Shown: positions 37,609 to 47,083 of the stretch, piece after piece
How the letters are laid out: each line of letters opens with the position of its first letter
Numbering within the stretch: position 1 is the first letter of the stretch
Assembly (NCBI GenBank): GCA_964615935.1
Contig: CAZTTG010000018.1
Coordinates: 14,220 to 78,219, forward strand
Length of the DNA stretch: 64,000 nucleotides
Origin: CAZTTG01 sp964615935
GTDB taxonomy: Bacteria; Planctomycetota; UBA1135; GCA-002686595
Direction: 5' to 3'
Notes under the pieces: generated by a model
Databases searched by the model: none
What the model saw: only the letters and a program-made list of their open reading frames with translations
What the model was told of the DNA's origin: nothing
Translations under genes and position numbers: made by a program

Positions 37609-40029
37609 ATGATCGCAGGGAAGCTGCTTCGTATCTGCGGCAGGGCCTCGGCGGTCCTGGCCCTCTTCGCCGCGGCGGCGCCGGCGGCCGGGGCCTCTCC
37701 ACAGACGACCGGGCCGGACCTGACCCGGGGAGACGGCATCCCGCCGGGCGCGGACCACGACTGGACGCTCGGGTCCACCGGAGCCCGCGGGTGGATCTTC
37801 AGCGACAAGATGGTCACCACGGACGCGCGACAGATCGCGATCACCCAGGTGGCGGCGGGCTCCCCTGCCGACGGGGTTCTCGCCGTAGGCGACGTGATCC
37901 TCGGTGTCAGCGGCCAGCCATTCTCGCGAGACCCGCGTGGCGAGCTGGGCGAGGCTCTCACCGCGGCCGAGTCGGAGCGGGGTGGCGGGAAGCTGTCCCT
38001 GATCCGCTGGCGGGCCGGGAGGAGCGGCGACGTCGCCCTGAAGCTGCCCGTGCTCGGCACCTACAGCGCGACCGCCCCCTACGATTGCCCCAAGTCGGAG
38101 CGCATTCTGGAGCGCGGTTGCGAGGCGCTGGCGAAGCGGGTCGCGGACCCGTCCTACCGGCAGAACCCGATCACGCGTTCCCTGAACGCCCTGGCCCTGC
38201 TCGCCAGCGGCGAGCCCGAGTACGTCCGGCTGGTTCGCAAGGAGGCCCAGTGGGCGGCGGAGTTCTCGGCCGACAGCTTCCAGACCTGGTACTACGGCTA
38301 CGTCATCATGCTGCTGGCGGAGTACGTGATGGCGACCGGCGACGAGTCGGTCCTGCCGGGCTTGCGGCGACTGACGCTGGAGGCCGCCAGCGGGCAGAGC
38401 GTCGTCGGCTCGTGGGGCCACCGCTTCGCGCAGGCTGACGGGCGACTCGGTGGCTACGGGATGATGAACTCGCCGGGGCTGCCGCTGACCACCTCGCTGG
38501 TGCTGGCCCGCGCCGCGGGGGTGCGCGATCCGGCGGTGGACCGCGCCATCGAGCGCAGCGCCCGCCTCCTGCGGTTCTACATCGGCAAGGGGGCGATCCC
38601 CTACGGCGACCACCGCCCGTGGATCGAGACCCACGAGGACAACGGGAAGTGCGGAATGGCCGCCGTCCTGTTCAACCTGCTCGGCGAGGCACAGGGGGCG
38701 GAGTTCTTCTCCCGGATGAGCGTCGCATCCCACGGAGCCGAGCGTGACACCGGCCACACCGGGAACTTCTTCAACGTCCTGTGGGCGCTGCCGGGCGTGG
38801 CTCAGTCGGGCCCCCGCGCCACGGGGGCCTGGATGCGGGAGTTCGGCGCCTGGTACTTCGACCTGGCGCGGCGCTGGGACGGGAGCTTCCTCCACCAGGG
38901 ACCGCCCGGGACGAAGAAGGACAGCTACGCGGACTGGGACTGCAGCGGCGCCTATCTCCTGTCCTACGCCCTGCCGCTCCGGAAGATCCACCTGACCGGC
39001 AAGGGAGGGAGCGCCGTCCCCCAGCTGGACGCGGCCGTCGCCGGGTCCCTGATCCTCGACGGGCGCGGCTGGAACAACAAGGACCGCAACAGCTACTACG
39101 ACGAGCTGGGCGAGGACGAGCTCGTGAGCCGCCTCGGCAGCTGGTCGCCGGTCGTGAGGGAGCGGGCGGCGATGGCCCTGGGCCGCGGGCCGGGCGACGT
39201 CACTGCCCGGTTGATCGGCCTGCTGGGCGCGGCGGACATCCACACCCGCTACGGAGCGTGTCAGGCGCTCGAGATGCAGCGCCAGCGCGGCGCAGGAGCC
39301 GTTCCGACCCTGCTCGAGGCGTTCCACTCCGACGACCTGTGGCTGCGCATCCTGGCCGCGGAGGCGCTGGCCGGGATCGGGGAGCCGGCCGGGGCGGCCG
39401 TTCCGCAGCTGCTCGTCAGGCTCACGGAGGGTGATCCCGACAGCGACCCTCGGGGCATGGAGCAGCGCTACGTGTCCTTCGCCCTCTTCGGCAGGCGGGG
39501 CGGCCTGATCGGTCGTTCGCTCGAAGGCGTCGACCGCGAGCTGCTCGCGCAGGCCGTCCGCGCGGGCCTCCTGAATCAGGACGGCCGCGCGCGTGGCAGC
39601 CTCGGCAGCGTGTACCTGAACCTCACCTTCGACGAGATCGAGCCGCTGCTGCCCGCCATCCGGCGGGCGATCATCGAGCCCGCCCCGAGCGGGATCATGT
39701 TCGCTGACAGCATCCGCACGAGCGGTCTGGAGCTCTTCGCCAGATACCGAATCGACGAAGGGGTCGTGCTGCTCGTCGACTACTCCCGCGATCAGAAGAA
39801 GCACGGCAGTGAGAAGCGCATCGTGAAGATCATGGAGATGCTCGAGAGCTACGGGATGCACGGCCAGCGCGTCATCCCGCAACTGGAGGCCGTCGCAGAC
39901 TACTTCGAGGGTGGGGAGGAGGACTTCCCGCGGCACCTGAGCCTCGGGAAGGCGAAGCTGGTGAGGGAGACCATCGCGAGGATCGAGGCCTCGGAGGACG
40001 AGCCCGAGCTGATTCGCCTCGAGCGGTGA
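37609..40029 (+). CDS. Secreted PDZ / DUF6288-like / HEAT-repeat protein
   Basis: An 806-residue exported protein (signal peptide ending near AAGASPQ). A PDZ-like domain (about 55-140) holds IAITQVAAGSPADGVLAVGDVILGVSGQPF. The middle (about 160-480) is an alpha-helical region with TWYYGYVIMLLAEYVMATGD, GYGMMNSPGLPLTTSL and RDTGHTGNFFNVLWALPG, like the DUF6288 proteins of planctomycetes. HEAT-like repeats follow (VRERAAMALGRGPG, IHTRYGACQALEMQ, LWLRILAAEALAGIGEPA). No catalytic motif is recognised. ATG 37609 is preferred over upstream 37546 because it places the signal peptide first. It follows the SASA esterase by 67 bases on the same strand and may share its transcript. Confidence 0.75.
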   Translation: MIAGKLLRICGRASAVLALFAAAAPAAGASPQTTGPDLTRGDGIPPGADHDWTLGSTGARGWIFSDKMVTTDARQIAITQVAAGSPADGVLAVGDVILGVSGQPFSRDPRGELGEALTAAESERGGGKLSLIRWRAGRSGDVALKLPVLGTYSATAPYDCPKSERILERGCEALAKRVADPSYRQNPITRSLNALALLASGEPEYVRLVRKEAQWAAEFSADSFQTWYYGYVIMLLAEYVMATGDESVLPGLRRLTLEAASGQSVVGSWGHRFAQADGRLGGYGMMNSPGLPLTTSLVLARAAGVRDPAVDRAIERSARLLRFYIGKGAIPYGDHRPWIETHEDNGKCGMAAVLFNLLGEAQGAEFFSRMSVASHGAERDTGHTGNFFNVLWALPGVAQSGPRATGAWMREFGAWYFDLARRWDGSFLHQGPPGTKKDSYADWDCSGAYLLSYALPLRKIHLTGKGGSAVPQLDAAVAGSLILDGRGWNNKDRNSYYDELGEDELVSRLGSWSPVVRERAAMALGRGPGDVTARLIGLLGAADIHTRYGACQALEMQRQRGAGAVPTLLEAFHSDDLWLRILAAEALAGIGEPAGAAVPQLLVRLTEGDPDSDPRGMEQRYVSFALFGRRGGLIGRSLEGVDRELLAQAVRAGLLNQDGRARGSLGSVYLNLTFDEIEPLLPAIRRAIIEPAPSGIMFADSIRTSGLELFARYRIDEGVVLLVDYSRDQKKHGSEKRIVKIMEMLESYGMHGQRVIPQLEAVADYFEGGEEDFPRHLSLGKAKLVRETIARIEASEDEPELIRLER

Positions 40030-40689
40030 GGTGCCGGCTCGGGGAGCACGTGCCGCCGAACCCGCCCGGCCGTATCGGCGCCGCGGATCCCGTGGTAGGC
40101 TGCCGGGCGCATCGGGACGCGATGGGGATCTCCATGAGGTGGACATGCTGAGTCTCGCGCTGCGCCTGAGCTTCGCAGGGCTCAGCTCCGCGCGGCTCCC
40201 CCGAAGAACGAACCGAAACGCAACGACCTAAGTCCCGTGTCCACAAGAACGGGGGAGGGCCAATGAGAGTCTCCGGATGCGAAGCCGGAAGCGGAGGTTC
40301 GCAGAGGCCGATTCACCGAGGAGCACACCAGTTGCCCCCTGCCAGGGCCAGTGGCTCCCCGAGTCGCACGGAAAGGCGAACTCCGGCCGAGAAAACGAAT
40401 CGGCCTTCCCGGTATCGCCAGGGCGTGCTCTGCGTTCGCCAACCGCCGGCCTCGGTACCGAGCAGGACGGCAACTCGGACTCCCTCGGGGTCCGAACCCG
40501 ACGCGGTTGCGAGCTCGCTGCTCTACCGGTTGACCGAGGTGGAGAGATGAAGTCCTGTCGGATTCCCGGTTCCGAGACGGCCGTGCGAGCAACACGAGTC
40601 TCGCAACGACGGTCTCATTCGGGTGCCGGGAGGCACATGAGGCGCCGTAGAATGTCACCGCTCCCAAACCCGAGCCCGTTGCAGGATTC
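40030..40689. other. Intergenic region holding a structured repeat
   Basis: This 660-base gap between the HEAT-repeat gene and the phosphatase gene has no frame that looks coding. Its right half holds a repeat (40355-40484) also found at 49846. The rest shows nothing I can name. Confidence 0.6.
40355..40484. repeat. Dispersed structured repeat, copy A
   Basis: About 130 bases match 49846-49973. Over the 66-base core (40375-40440) the two copies align without gaps, with 11 substitutions by my count. The core contains nested inverted repeats: GGCGAA (40375) with TTCGCC (40435), and GGCCGA (40385) with TCGGCC (40400). None of the differences falls in these stem bases. A conserved non-coding element (RNA hairpin, REP- or MITE-like) is likely; weak similarity continues to about 40540. 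Confidence 0.7.
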
Positions 40690-41634
40690 TTGAGACCACG
40701 GTCGGCTGTCCTTTGCCTGCTCTTGCTGCTGGCCGCTCCGGCCTGCTTCACCCGCGATGCGCAGCACACCGAGCCCGTCCGCATCGTCGCCTTCGGGGAT
40801 GTCCATGGAGACCTGGGAGCGACTCTGAGGGCCCTCCGCCTGGCCGGGGCGGTGGACGAATCCGGTCACTGGATCGGGGGGGCCCTGATGGTGGTGCAGA
40901 CCGGGGACCAGGTCGATCGCGGCGACCAGGACCGGGCCATCCTCGAGCTGTTCGAGCGGCTGGCGCTCGAGGCCCGGGCTGCCGGAGGCGCCTTTCACTC
41001 CATCCTGGGCAATCACGAGCTGATGAATGTCGCCTCGGATCTGCGCTACGTCACGCCGGGCGGCTTCGCCGATTTCGAGGATGCGGTGAGCATCGACCTC
41101 GAAGATCCCACTCTGGCGGCCCACGAGCCCCACCAGCGCGCACGGGTAGCGGCCTTCCGGCCGGGCGGGCCCTACGCGTTGCTGCTCGCGGGTCACGACG
41201 TCATCCTGGTCCTGAGAGGGAACGTGTTCGTCCACGGGGGCGTGCTTCCACACCACGTCGAGCAGGGCCTCGATCGCATCAACGGCGAGACTCGGGCCTG
41301 GCTGAGGGGAGAGGGAGAGCGGCCCGAGATCCTCGTCAACGGCGACAGCCCGGTGTGGACGCGCCTGTACTCCCTGGACCCCGACGGGGATGCCTGCGAT
41401 ACCCTCCGGGAAGTACTGAGCCGCCTGGGCGCCGAGCGGATGATCGTGGGGCACACGGTTCAGGAGGGAGGAATCCGCAGCGCTTGCGACGGTCGCGTGT
41501 GGTGCATCGACGTGGGGATATCCCGCCACTACGGGGGACCCATCGAGGTGCTGCAGATCGAGGGAGGGCGGGTGAGCGTCCTGCGAGAGCCCGGGGGAGC
41601 CTCAGCAGAGCGTGGCCTCCGGACGCCGCGCTGA
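40690..41634 (+). CDS. PPP-family metallophosphatase (Shewanella-like), lipoprotein
   Basis: A 314-residue calcineurin-like phosphatase with all metal motifs in order: FGDVHGD, TGDQVDRGD, LGNHELMN, VFVHGGV and VGHTVQEGG. This set and spacing match bacterial Shewanella-like PPP phosphatases, which remove phosphate from proteins. The N-terminus is a lipoprotein signal (LAAPAC, Cys about 18), so it would act outside the cytoplasm. The start is a TTG at 40690 behind AGGA; no ATG is available upstream without a stop. A strong hairpin at 41708 may end its transcript. Confidence 0.88.
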   Translation: MRPRSAVLCLLLLLAAPACFTRDAQHTEPVRIVAFGDVHGDLGATLRALRLAGAVDESGHWIGGALMVVQTGDQVDRGDQDRAILELFERLALEARAAGGAFHSILGNHELMNVASDLRYVTPGGFADFEDAVSIDLEDPTLAAHEPHQRARVAAFRPGGPYALLLAGHDVILVLRGNVFVHGGVLPHHVEQGLDRINGETRAWLRGEGERPEILVNGDSPVWTRLYSLDPDGDACDTLREVLSRLGAERMIVGHTVQEGGIRSACDGRVWCIDVGISRHYGGPIEVLQIEGGRVSVLREPGGASAERGLRTPR

Positions 41635-41940
41635 GTCGCTTGTACTCCTCTTGCGTCTGCACAGAACTCGCCGCGCAGCCTCCATTGATGTATCGAGGTG
41701 GCGAGTGCCGGCGGGGAGGTGTGCCCCGCCGGAGCTGCATGCGCGATCGGCGCGGGGCGCGGCCCAAAGCGGAGCGCATGAACCGCCGCAAGCCCCTGCA
41801 GTGGCCCGGATCGGTGGTCGGCGCTGTTCTCAGACAGGGCGGGCACCGGCCGCACCTTCACCGAGGTGGTCGAGGAGAGCGGTGCGACGCTACCAGTACG
41901 TGCGCCACTTCTCGGAACGCAGCGGAAAAGGGCCACGCTC
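41635..41940. other. Intergenic region before recQ
   Basis: This 306-base stretch between the phosphatase and RecQ genes holds the hairpin at 41708. The last part (from 41782) is open in the RecQ frame (for example SDRAGTGRTFTEVVEESG) and could be coding, but it lacks a good start and RecQ similarity. Confidence 0.5.
41708..41732 (+). terminator. Strong GC hairpin after the phosphatase gene
   Basis: CCGGCGGGG (41708-41716) pairs perfectly with CCCCGCCGG (41724-41732) around a seven-base loop, 74 bases after the phosphatase stop. There is no T run after it, so an intrinsic terminator of the usual kind is uncertain. Confidence 0.4.
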
Positions 41941-43605
41941 ATGCAGCGCGATACTCTAGGCTCGTCCGCTGCCATGGCGCAGCGCCGCAAGCAGGACCCG
42001 CACAGGAAGGCCCGGAGGCGACGGGCGCGCAGCAAGCGGCCTGCGGCGGGGGCACCCGAGACCCGAGCTGCCGGTCTGGCCGCCGCCCGGCGGCTGGCGC
42101 GCAAGCGGTTCGGGATCCAGCGCCTGCACCCCCTGCAGGCCCAGGCGATCGAAGCGGTCATCGCGGGCCGCGACACCTTGGCCGTGCTCCCCACGGGCTA
42201 CGGTAAGTCACTGATCTACCAGCTGCCGGCGCTGCTCGCAGAGCGCCCGACGGTCGTCGTCTCGCCGCTGATCGCGCTGATGGCCGATCAGGAGGCCTCC
42301 CTGAGGCGGCGCGGCGCGTCCGTGGTGCGCATCGACAGCAGCCTGCGAGTCGGAGAGCGGCGCGCTGCACTGGAGCGGCTGGGTGAGGACGGGCCCCTGA
42401 TCGTCCTGACGACCCCCGAGACTCTCGAGTCCGAGGCGACGCGGGACGCCTTCCGGGAAGCGCGACCGTGGCTCATGTGCGTGGACGAAGCCCACTGCAT
42501 CTCGGAGTGGGGTCACGATTTCCGCCCGGCCTACCTACGTCTGAGCGTCGAGCGCAAGGCGCTCGGCGGCCCGCAGGTGCTGGCGTTGACCGCGACCGCG
42601 ACGCCGCGCGTGCGCGAGGATATCGCAGAGCGCCTGGAGCTCGTGAGAGCCGCCGTGATCAGCGCGCCGCCGGACCGCGCCAACCTGCGCCTCGAGGTCG
42701 AGCCCGTCACGGCCGCGACGAAGGCCGAGCGTGCGGGCCGCTTGATCCGCCGCCTGGCGCGCCCGGGGATCGTGTACTGTTCGACCACGGTGGCCGCAGA
42801 GGCCCTCGGCAAGGCCATGGAGCGCGCGCGCATTCCGAGCACGCGTTACCACGGGCGCATGACGAAGACCGAGCGCGAGTCTGCGCAAAGGCGCTTCATG
42901 CGCGCCTCGAACAGGCTCGTCATGAGCGCGACTTCCGCCTTCGGGATGGGTATCGACAAGCCGAATATCCGCTTCGTCCTGCACTACCAGACGCCCGGTT
43001 CCCTCGAGCAGTACGTCCAGGAGGCAGGGCGCGCGGGCCGCGACGGCAGACCTTCGCGCTGCATCCTGCTCTACGACCCCGAGGACCTGGACATCCAGCG
43101 TCACTTGCAGAAGAAGGGGCGCGCGACCGCTGCGCAGATCCAGCGCATTGCCTGCGCGCTCGCGGCGTGGGCGGGGGAGGGGCGCCCCGTCGTCGCGGTA
43201 GACCTTGCGCTGTCGGCGAACGCGCCCCAGACGATCACCCGCGCGATCTGCGCACAGCTCGAAGAAGTAGGCGCGCTGGCGCGCGACGCCAAGAAGTGCT
43301 TCCACGTATCCGTCACGAAGCGCGAACTCACACGCCTTGCCAGCGACCTCGCGCGGCGCGTCGCGATCCAGCAGCGCGAGGACGAGGAGCGCCTGCTCGC
43401 ACTCGACGACTACGCCCGTACGCCCGGCTGCCGCAGTGTCTTCCTGCGCCGCTATTTCGGCGAGGAGAACCCGCCGGATTGCGGCCGCTGTGACCGCTGC
43501 AAGGTGCGCTCCCCGCGGACCAGGCGCCGAAGAGGACGGACTCACCGACGCCCGCTGCTCGAACGCGCTGAGAAACCGAGCCGGAAGCGACGAAGGAGTC
43601 GGTAG
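41941..43605 (+). CDS. recQ: RecQ-family ATP-dependent DNA helicase
   Basis: A 3'-5' DNA helicase of the RecQ family, about 554 residues. Seen in order: LHPLQAQAIEAVIAGRD (motif 0), VLPTGYGKSLIYQLPAL (Walker A), VSPLIALMADQ, CVDEAHCISEWGHDFRPAY (DEAH), LALTATAT, YCSTTVAAEAL, YHGRM, SATSAFGMGIDKPNIRFVLHY and QEAGRAGRDG. The RQC zinc site is present (CRSVFLRRYFGEENPPDCGRCDRC). There is no HRDC domain; a short basic tail ends the protein. The Lys/Arg-rich N-terminus gives several possible starts: ATG 41941, with AAAGGG eight bases upstream, is chosen; ATG 41974 is also possible. Role: repair and recombination of stalled or broken DNA. Confidence 0.92.
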   Translation: MQRDTLGSSAAMAQRRKQDPHRKARRRRARSKRPAAGAPETRAAGLAAARRLARKRFGIQRLHPLQAQAIEAVIAGRDTLAVLPTGYGKSLIYQLPALLAERPTVVVSPLIALMADQEASLRRRGASVVRIDSSLRVGERRAALERLGEDGPLIVLTTPETLESEATRDAFREARPWLMCVDEAHCISEWGHDFRPAYLRLSVERKALGGPQVLALTATATPRVREDIAERLELVRAAVISAPPDRANLRLEVEPVTAATKAERAGRLIRRLARPGIVYCSTTVAAEALGKAMERARIPSTRYHGRMTKTERESAQRRFMRASNRLVMSATSAFGMGIDKPNIRFVLHYQTPGSLEQYVQEAGRAGRDGRPSRCILLYDPEDLDIQRHLQKKGRATAAQIQRIACALAAWAGEGRPVVAVDLALSANAPQTITRAICAQLEEVGALARDAKKCFHVSVTKRELTRLASDLARRVAIQQREDEERLLALDDYARTPGCRSVFLRRYFGEENPPDCGRCDRCKVRSPRTRRRRGRTHRRPLLERAEKPSRKRRRSR

Positions 43606-43960
43606 CCGTCAGGGAGGCTAGCATGGTCAACCGGTCGGGCCCGTGGTATCAGGAGACTCGGCCACGCCGCGATCCATGGCCAGGGCGACTGTTGCGGGCT
43701 TCTACGACGGCCCTGCGCGAGCCGACATCCCCACGCCCGGCGTCCCCGCCGCGGCAGGCAGGTCCTCGCGGGTCGGACCGCGTACCTTCGCGCGCTCGCG
43801 GCCACCTTCGACCCTGCCCAGGGATCATTCAGCGGCATCGAGAGCTTCGATCCGCGGTAGAGTTCGAATCCGGTAGCGGCCGAGGTGCCCCGCGTGGCGG
43901 GGCAGGAGGGCTTTGCTAGAATCACCCGCCCGCCGCCCAGTCCCCAGTGAGATCCGCCCC
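43606..43960. other. Intergenic region with a possible gene remnant and a hairpin
   Basis: This 355-base stretch lies between recQ and the first propeller gene. It holds the fragment described at 43753 and a seven-pair GC hairpin (43887-43893 with 43897-43903, loop GTG) about 57 bases before the propeller ATG, which could end recQ transcription or sit in the propeller leader. Confidence 0.45.
43753..43860 (+). pseudogene. Possible C-terminal gene remnant
   Basis: The frame ending at TAG 43858 reads RQVLAGRTAYLRALAATFDP followed by AQGSFSGIESFDPR, which looks like the ordered end of a protein. An adjacent frame upstream (FYDGPARADIPTPGVPAAAG) could be its continuation after a frameshift. I cannot name the family. 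Confidence 0.25.
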
Positions 43961-45298
43961 ATGCGACGCATCCTTGCCGCCTCCCTCGCGACCTCCCTCT
44001 TGCTCGCTTCGACGGCCGCTCAGGACTGGCCGCACTGGCGCGGGCCGAACTTCGACGGCTCCGCCGCCGTCGAGGGGCTGCCCGCGACGTTCTCCCAGAC
44101 GGAGAACGTGAAGTGGGCGGCGGCGCTTCCGGGCCCCGGCGCGAGCACGCCGCTCGTGGCGGGCGAACGCGTGTTCCTGACGGCGGTCGATCTGGGGGGG
44201 GGAGAGCTACTCGCCATCTGTCTCGACCGTGACACGGGCGAGGAGCGTTGGATCGACATCGCGGGTAGCGGCTACCGGCCCGGTGGCAAGGGCGAGGCTA
44301 CGCGCCTCCACAATCGAAGCAACTACGCGTCGCCCTCGGCGGCGCTCGACGGCGAGCGCGTCGTCTTCTTCTTCGGGAACGGGGACCTGGTGGCGTACTC
44401 CCACGACGGCGAGCGTCAGTGGGCGCGCAACCTGCAGAAAGACCTGGGCAACTTCGCCTTCCAGTGGACCTTCTCGGCAACGCCGACGATCTGGAAGGGG
44501 CGGATGTACCTGCCCATCCTGCAACGAGACAAGCCCGTCGGTGAGATCGGGAAGCAAGGAGCCGAGTCGTTCCTGCTCGCCCTCGATCCGGCGAGCGGGA
44601 AGACGCTCTTCCGGCACGTGCGTCCGTCCGCCGCGCAGAACGAATCTCTGGAGTCGTACGCCACCGCCATTCCCCACGTGGGGGCGGGGCGCGAGGAGCT
44701 CCTGATCGTGGGCGGCGACGTCATCACCGGACACGATCCGGCGTCGGGCGCAGAGCTCTGGCGCTGGGGCACGTGGAATCCGGGGCACCGTGAGGGTTGG
44801 TGGCGCGTCGTGCCTTCGCCGGTGGTCGGCGCGGGGGTCGTCCTGGCCTGCGGTCCGAAGGGGGCGCCGGTGTGCGCGGTGCGGCTGGGCGGAGAGGGAC
44901 TCCTGACCGACGACGACCTCGCCTGGAAGAGCAAGGGCCGGCGCGACCCCGTCACGACGGACGTGCCCACGCCGCTGTTCTTCGAGGGCGCTTTCTTCGT
45001 GCTCAGCGACCTGCGCGAGGCGCTGACCCGCGTCGATGCGGCGACCGGCGAGCACGAGTGGTCGATCCGCCTGCCGGGGGAGCATCCCTGGCGCGCGTCG
45101 CCGACCGGTGCCGACGGTCGGGTCTGGTTGATGGACCACGGGGGAAACGTGGTGGTGGTGGAGGCCGCGGACGGCTCGATAGCGCATCGCGTAGCCATGG
45201 GGGAGGAGGACGACGACCGCATCCGCTCCACCATCGTCGTGGCCCACGGCAGCCTCTTCGTGCGCACCAACTCGACCCTGTTCCGGATCGGCGGCTGA
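43961..45298 (+). CDS. Secreted PQQ-like beta-propeller protein 1
   Basis: A 445-residue exported protein (signal peptide ending near STAAQDW). It opens with WPHWRGPNFDGSA, the usual start of planctomycete PQQ-like repeat proteins, and carries blades of the type LLAICLDRDTGEERWID, LLALDPASGKTLFRH, ITGHDPASGAELWRW and LTRVDAATGEHEWSI. These fold as an eight-bladed propeller; the repeats alone do not show that PQQ is bound, and no dehydrogenase catalytic residues are evident. It is the first of four such genes on this strand. ATG 43961 is chosen because the upstream in-frame start (43913) would bury the signal peptide. Confidence 0.88.
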   Translation: MRRILAASLATSLLLASTAAQDWPHWRGPNFDGSAAVEGLPATFSQTENVKWAAALPGPGASTPLVAGERVFLTAVDLGGGELLAICLDRDTGEERWIDIAGSGYRPGGKGEATRLHNRSNYASPSAALDGERVVFFFGNGDLVAYSHDGERQWARNLQKDLGNFAFQWTFSATPTIWKGRMYLPILQRDKPVGEIGKQGAESFLLALDPASGKTLFRHVRPSAAQNESLESYATAIPHVGAGREELLIVGGDVITGHDPASGAELWRWGTWNPGHREGWWRVVPSPVVGAGVVLACGPKGAPVCAVRLGGEGLLTDDDLAWKSKGRRDPVTTDVPTPLFFEGAFFVLSDLREALTRVDAATGEHEWSIRLPGEHPWRASPTGADGRVWLMDHGGNVVVVEAADGSIAHRVAMGEEDDDRIRSTIVVAHGSLFVRTNSTLFRIGG

Positions 45299-45520
45299 TC
45301 GCGGGGAGGACCGGGTGCTGCAAGCCACCCACGAGCTGATCGGGAACCCTCGCGACAGGGAGTACGGCCCCGCGGTGGTCTTCGACACCCCGCATGCGCG
45401 CAGGGGCCGGCACGACCTCGGCGGCCGGGGGTCGCGAGAGTATGATGTCCTCCGCCTCCGCCTCGGCGCGGAGGATCTTCGCCCCGAGGCCCCTGGCCGC
45501 CCCGCCCCGAGAATTCGGTG

Positions 45521-47083
45521 ATGCCCGACCGCCAATGCTCCTTCGCGCCGCTCTCGCGCATCGCTCTCGCGGGGACTCTGATCTCCGCCGTCCTGGCCGG
45601 CCCCGGCGCCGCCCAGGGCGACTGGCCCACGTGGGGTGGCGACGAAACGCGCGCCATGCACAGCGGCGAGGTCGGGCTCCCGGGCGACTTCTACCCTGGG
45701 GACTATGTCGGGGCGAGCGCCGAGCTCGATCCGAAGACCGCGCGCAACGTCAAGTGGATCGCGAGGCTGGGTTCGCAGACCTACGGCAATCCGACCGTGG
45801 CTGGTGGGAGGGTCTTCGTGGGCACCAACAACGACGTGCCACGCGACCCACGCTTCGCGGGGGATCGCAGTTGCGTATACTGCTTCGATGAGGCCACCGG
45901 CGAGTTCCTGTGGCAACTCAACGCGCCCAAGCTGGGGACTGGCATGGTCAGCGATTGGGAATACGTGGGCATGTGCGCCGCTCCGTCAGTGGAGGGCGAC
46001 CGGGCCTACATGGTGACCAACCGCTGCGAGGTGATCTGCCTCGACGTGAACGGCCTGGCCGACGGCAACGCCGGGCCGTACCAGGACGAGGCTCAATACC
46101 TCGCGGGACCCGAGGCGGAGCCGATTCTGCCCTCGGAACGGGACGCGGACATCATCTGGGTGCTGGACATGATGGCGGAGTGCGGCGTGCGGCCGCATAA
46201 CGTCACGTCGAGCTCGGTTCTCATCGCTGATGATCTGTTGTGGGTGACCACCTCGAACGGCGCGGACGTGGATCACCGGGGCATCCCCGCGGCCGACGCC
46301 CCCAGCCTGATCGCGGTGGACAAGGCGACCGGGAAGCTGGCCGCGCGGGAGTCGTCCGGCATCTCGGGGCGCATGTTCCACGCGTGCTGGACCTCGCCGG
46401 CGTACCTCCGATCCGACGGCGGCGACCTGTGCATCTTCGGCGGACCGGACGGATTCGGCTACGGCTTCTCCTCGGTGCTCCCGGAGGCCGGGACGGGAAC
46501 GCCGACCCTGCGCGAGGTCTGGTCCGTGGACTGCAACCCCGCGGAGTATCGGGAGAAGGACGGCGCCCCGGTGGCCTACACCAGCCGGCGCGGTCCGAGC
46601 GAGATCCTCGCCACCCCCGTCACCTACGAGGGCCGGGCGTACTTCGCGATCGGGCAAGAGCCGGACTACTGCGACGGCCCGGGGAATCTCCTGTGCGCCG
46701 ATGCGACGGGCGAGGTCGTGTGGTCCTACGCGAAGATCAACCGGACGATGTCCACTCCCGCCATCGCGAACGGCCTGCTCTTCGCCGCGGACTACGCGGG
46801 CTTCGTGTACTGCCTCGACGCCCGTACCGGGGAGGAGCTCTGGATCCACGACACCATGGGGCACATCTGGGGGTCGCCGCTGGTGGCGGACGGTAGGGTG
46901 TACATCGGAAACGAGGACGCCTACATGATCATCCTCCCGGCGTCCAAGGAGTTCGAGAAGAAGGCGGTGACCGAAGTGGATGTGAAGTCTCCGGTCTACT
47001 CCTCGGCCATCGCGGCCAACGGTGTCCTGTACGTGACGACGCAAACACACCTGTTCGCCATCGCTCTGGCGAAGGATGACTGA
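45521..47083 (+). CDS. Secreted PQQ-like beta-propeller protein 2
   Basis: A 520-residue exported protein (signal peptide ending near PGAAQGDW). Propeller blades are seen in GNPTVAGGRVFVGTNND, VYCFDEATGEFLWQL, LIAVDKATGKLAARE, LLCADATGEVVWSYA and VYCLDARTGEELWIHD. Insertions rich in Cys and acidic residues (MAECGVRPHNVTSSS) distinguish it from its neighbours. Function unknown; a role in periplasmic electron transfer or in scaffolding is possible. GTG 45518 directly precedes the ATG and could also serve as start. The next gene starts before this one ends (eight-base overlap), so the two are translationally coupled. Confidence 0.88.
   Translation: MPDRQCSFAPLSRIALAGTLISAVLAGPGAAQGDWPTWGGDETRAMHSGEVGLPGDFYPGDYVGASAELDPKTARNVKWIARLGSQTYGNPTVAGGRVFVGTNNDVPRDPRFAGDRSCVYCFDEATGEFLWQLNAPKLGTGMVSDWEYVGMCAAPSVEGDRAYMVTNRCEVICLDVNGLADGNAGPYQDEAQYLAGPEAEPILPSERDADIIWVLDMMAECGVRPHNVTSSSVLIADDLLWVTTSNGADVDHRGIPAADAPSLIAVDKATGKLAARESSGISGRMFHACWTSPAYLRSDGGDLCIFGGPDGFGYGFSSVLPEAGTGTPTLREVWSVDCNPAEYREKDGAPVAYTSRRGPSEILATPVTYEGRAYFAIGQEPDYCDGPGNLLCADATGEVVWSYAKINRTMSTPAIANGLLFAADYAGFVYCLDARTGEELWIHDTMGHIWGSPLVADGRVYIGNEDAYMIILPASKEFEKKAVTEVDVKSPVYSSAIAANGVLYVTTQTHLFAIALAKDD

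Noticed and set aside
40470..40560. tRNA-like sequence on the minus strand (a CAACCGGTAGAGC stretch and a GGGTTCGGACCC arm)
   Set aside because: A five-pair T-arm can be drawn, but the D-stem has a mismatch, the anticodon stem does not form and the acceptor ends do not pair; it is at most tRNA-like.
43855..43885. GTTCGAATCC sequence resembling a tRNA T-loop
   Set aside because: No pairing T-stem, D-arm or acceptor stem at the required distances.
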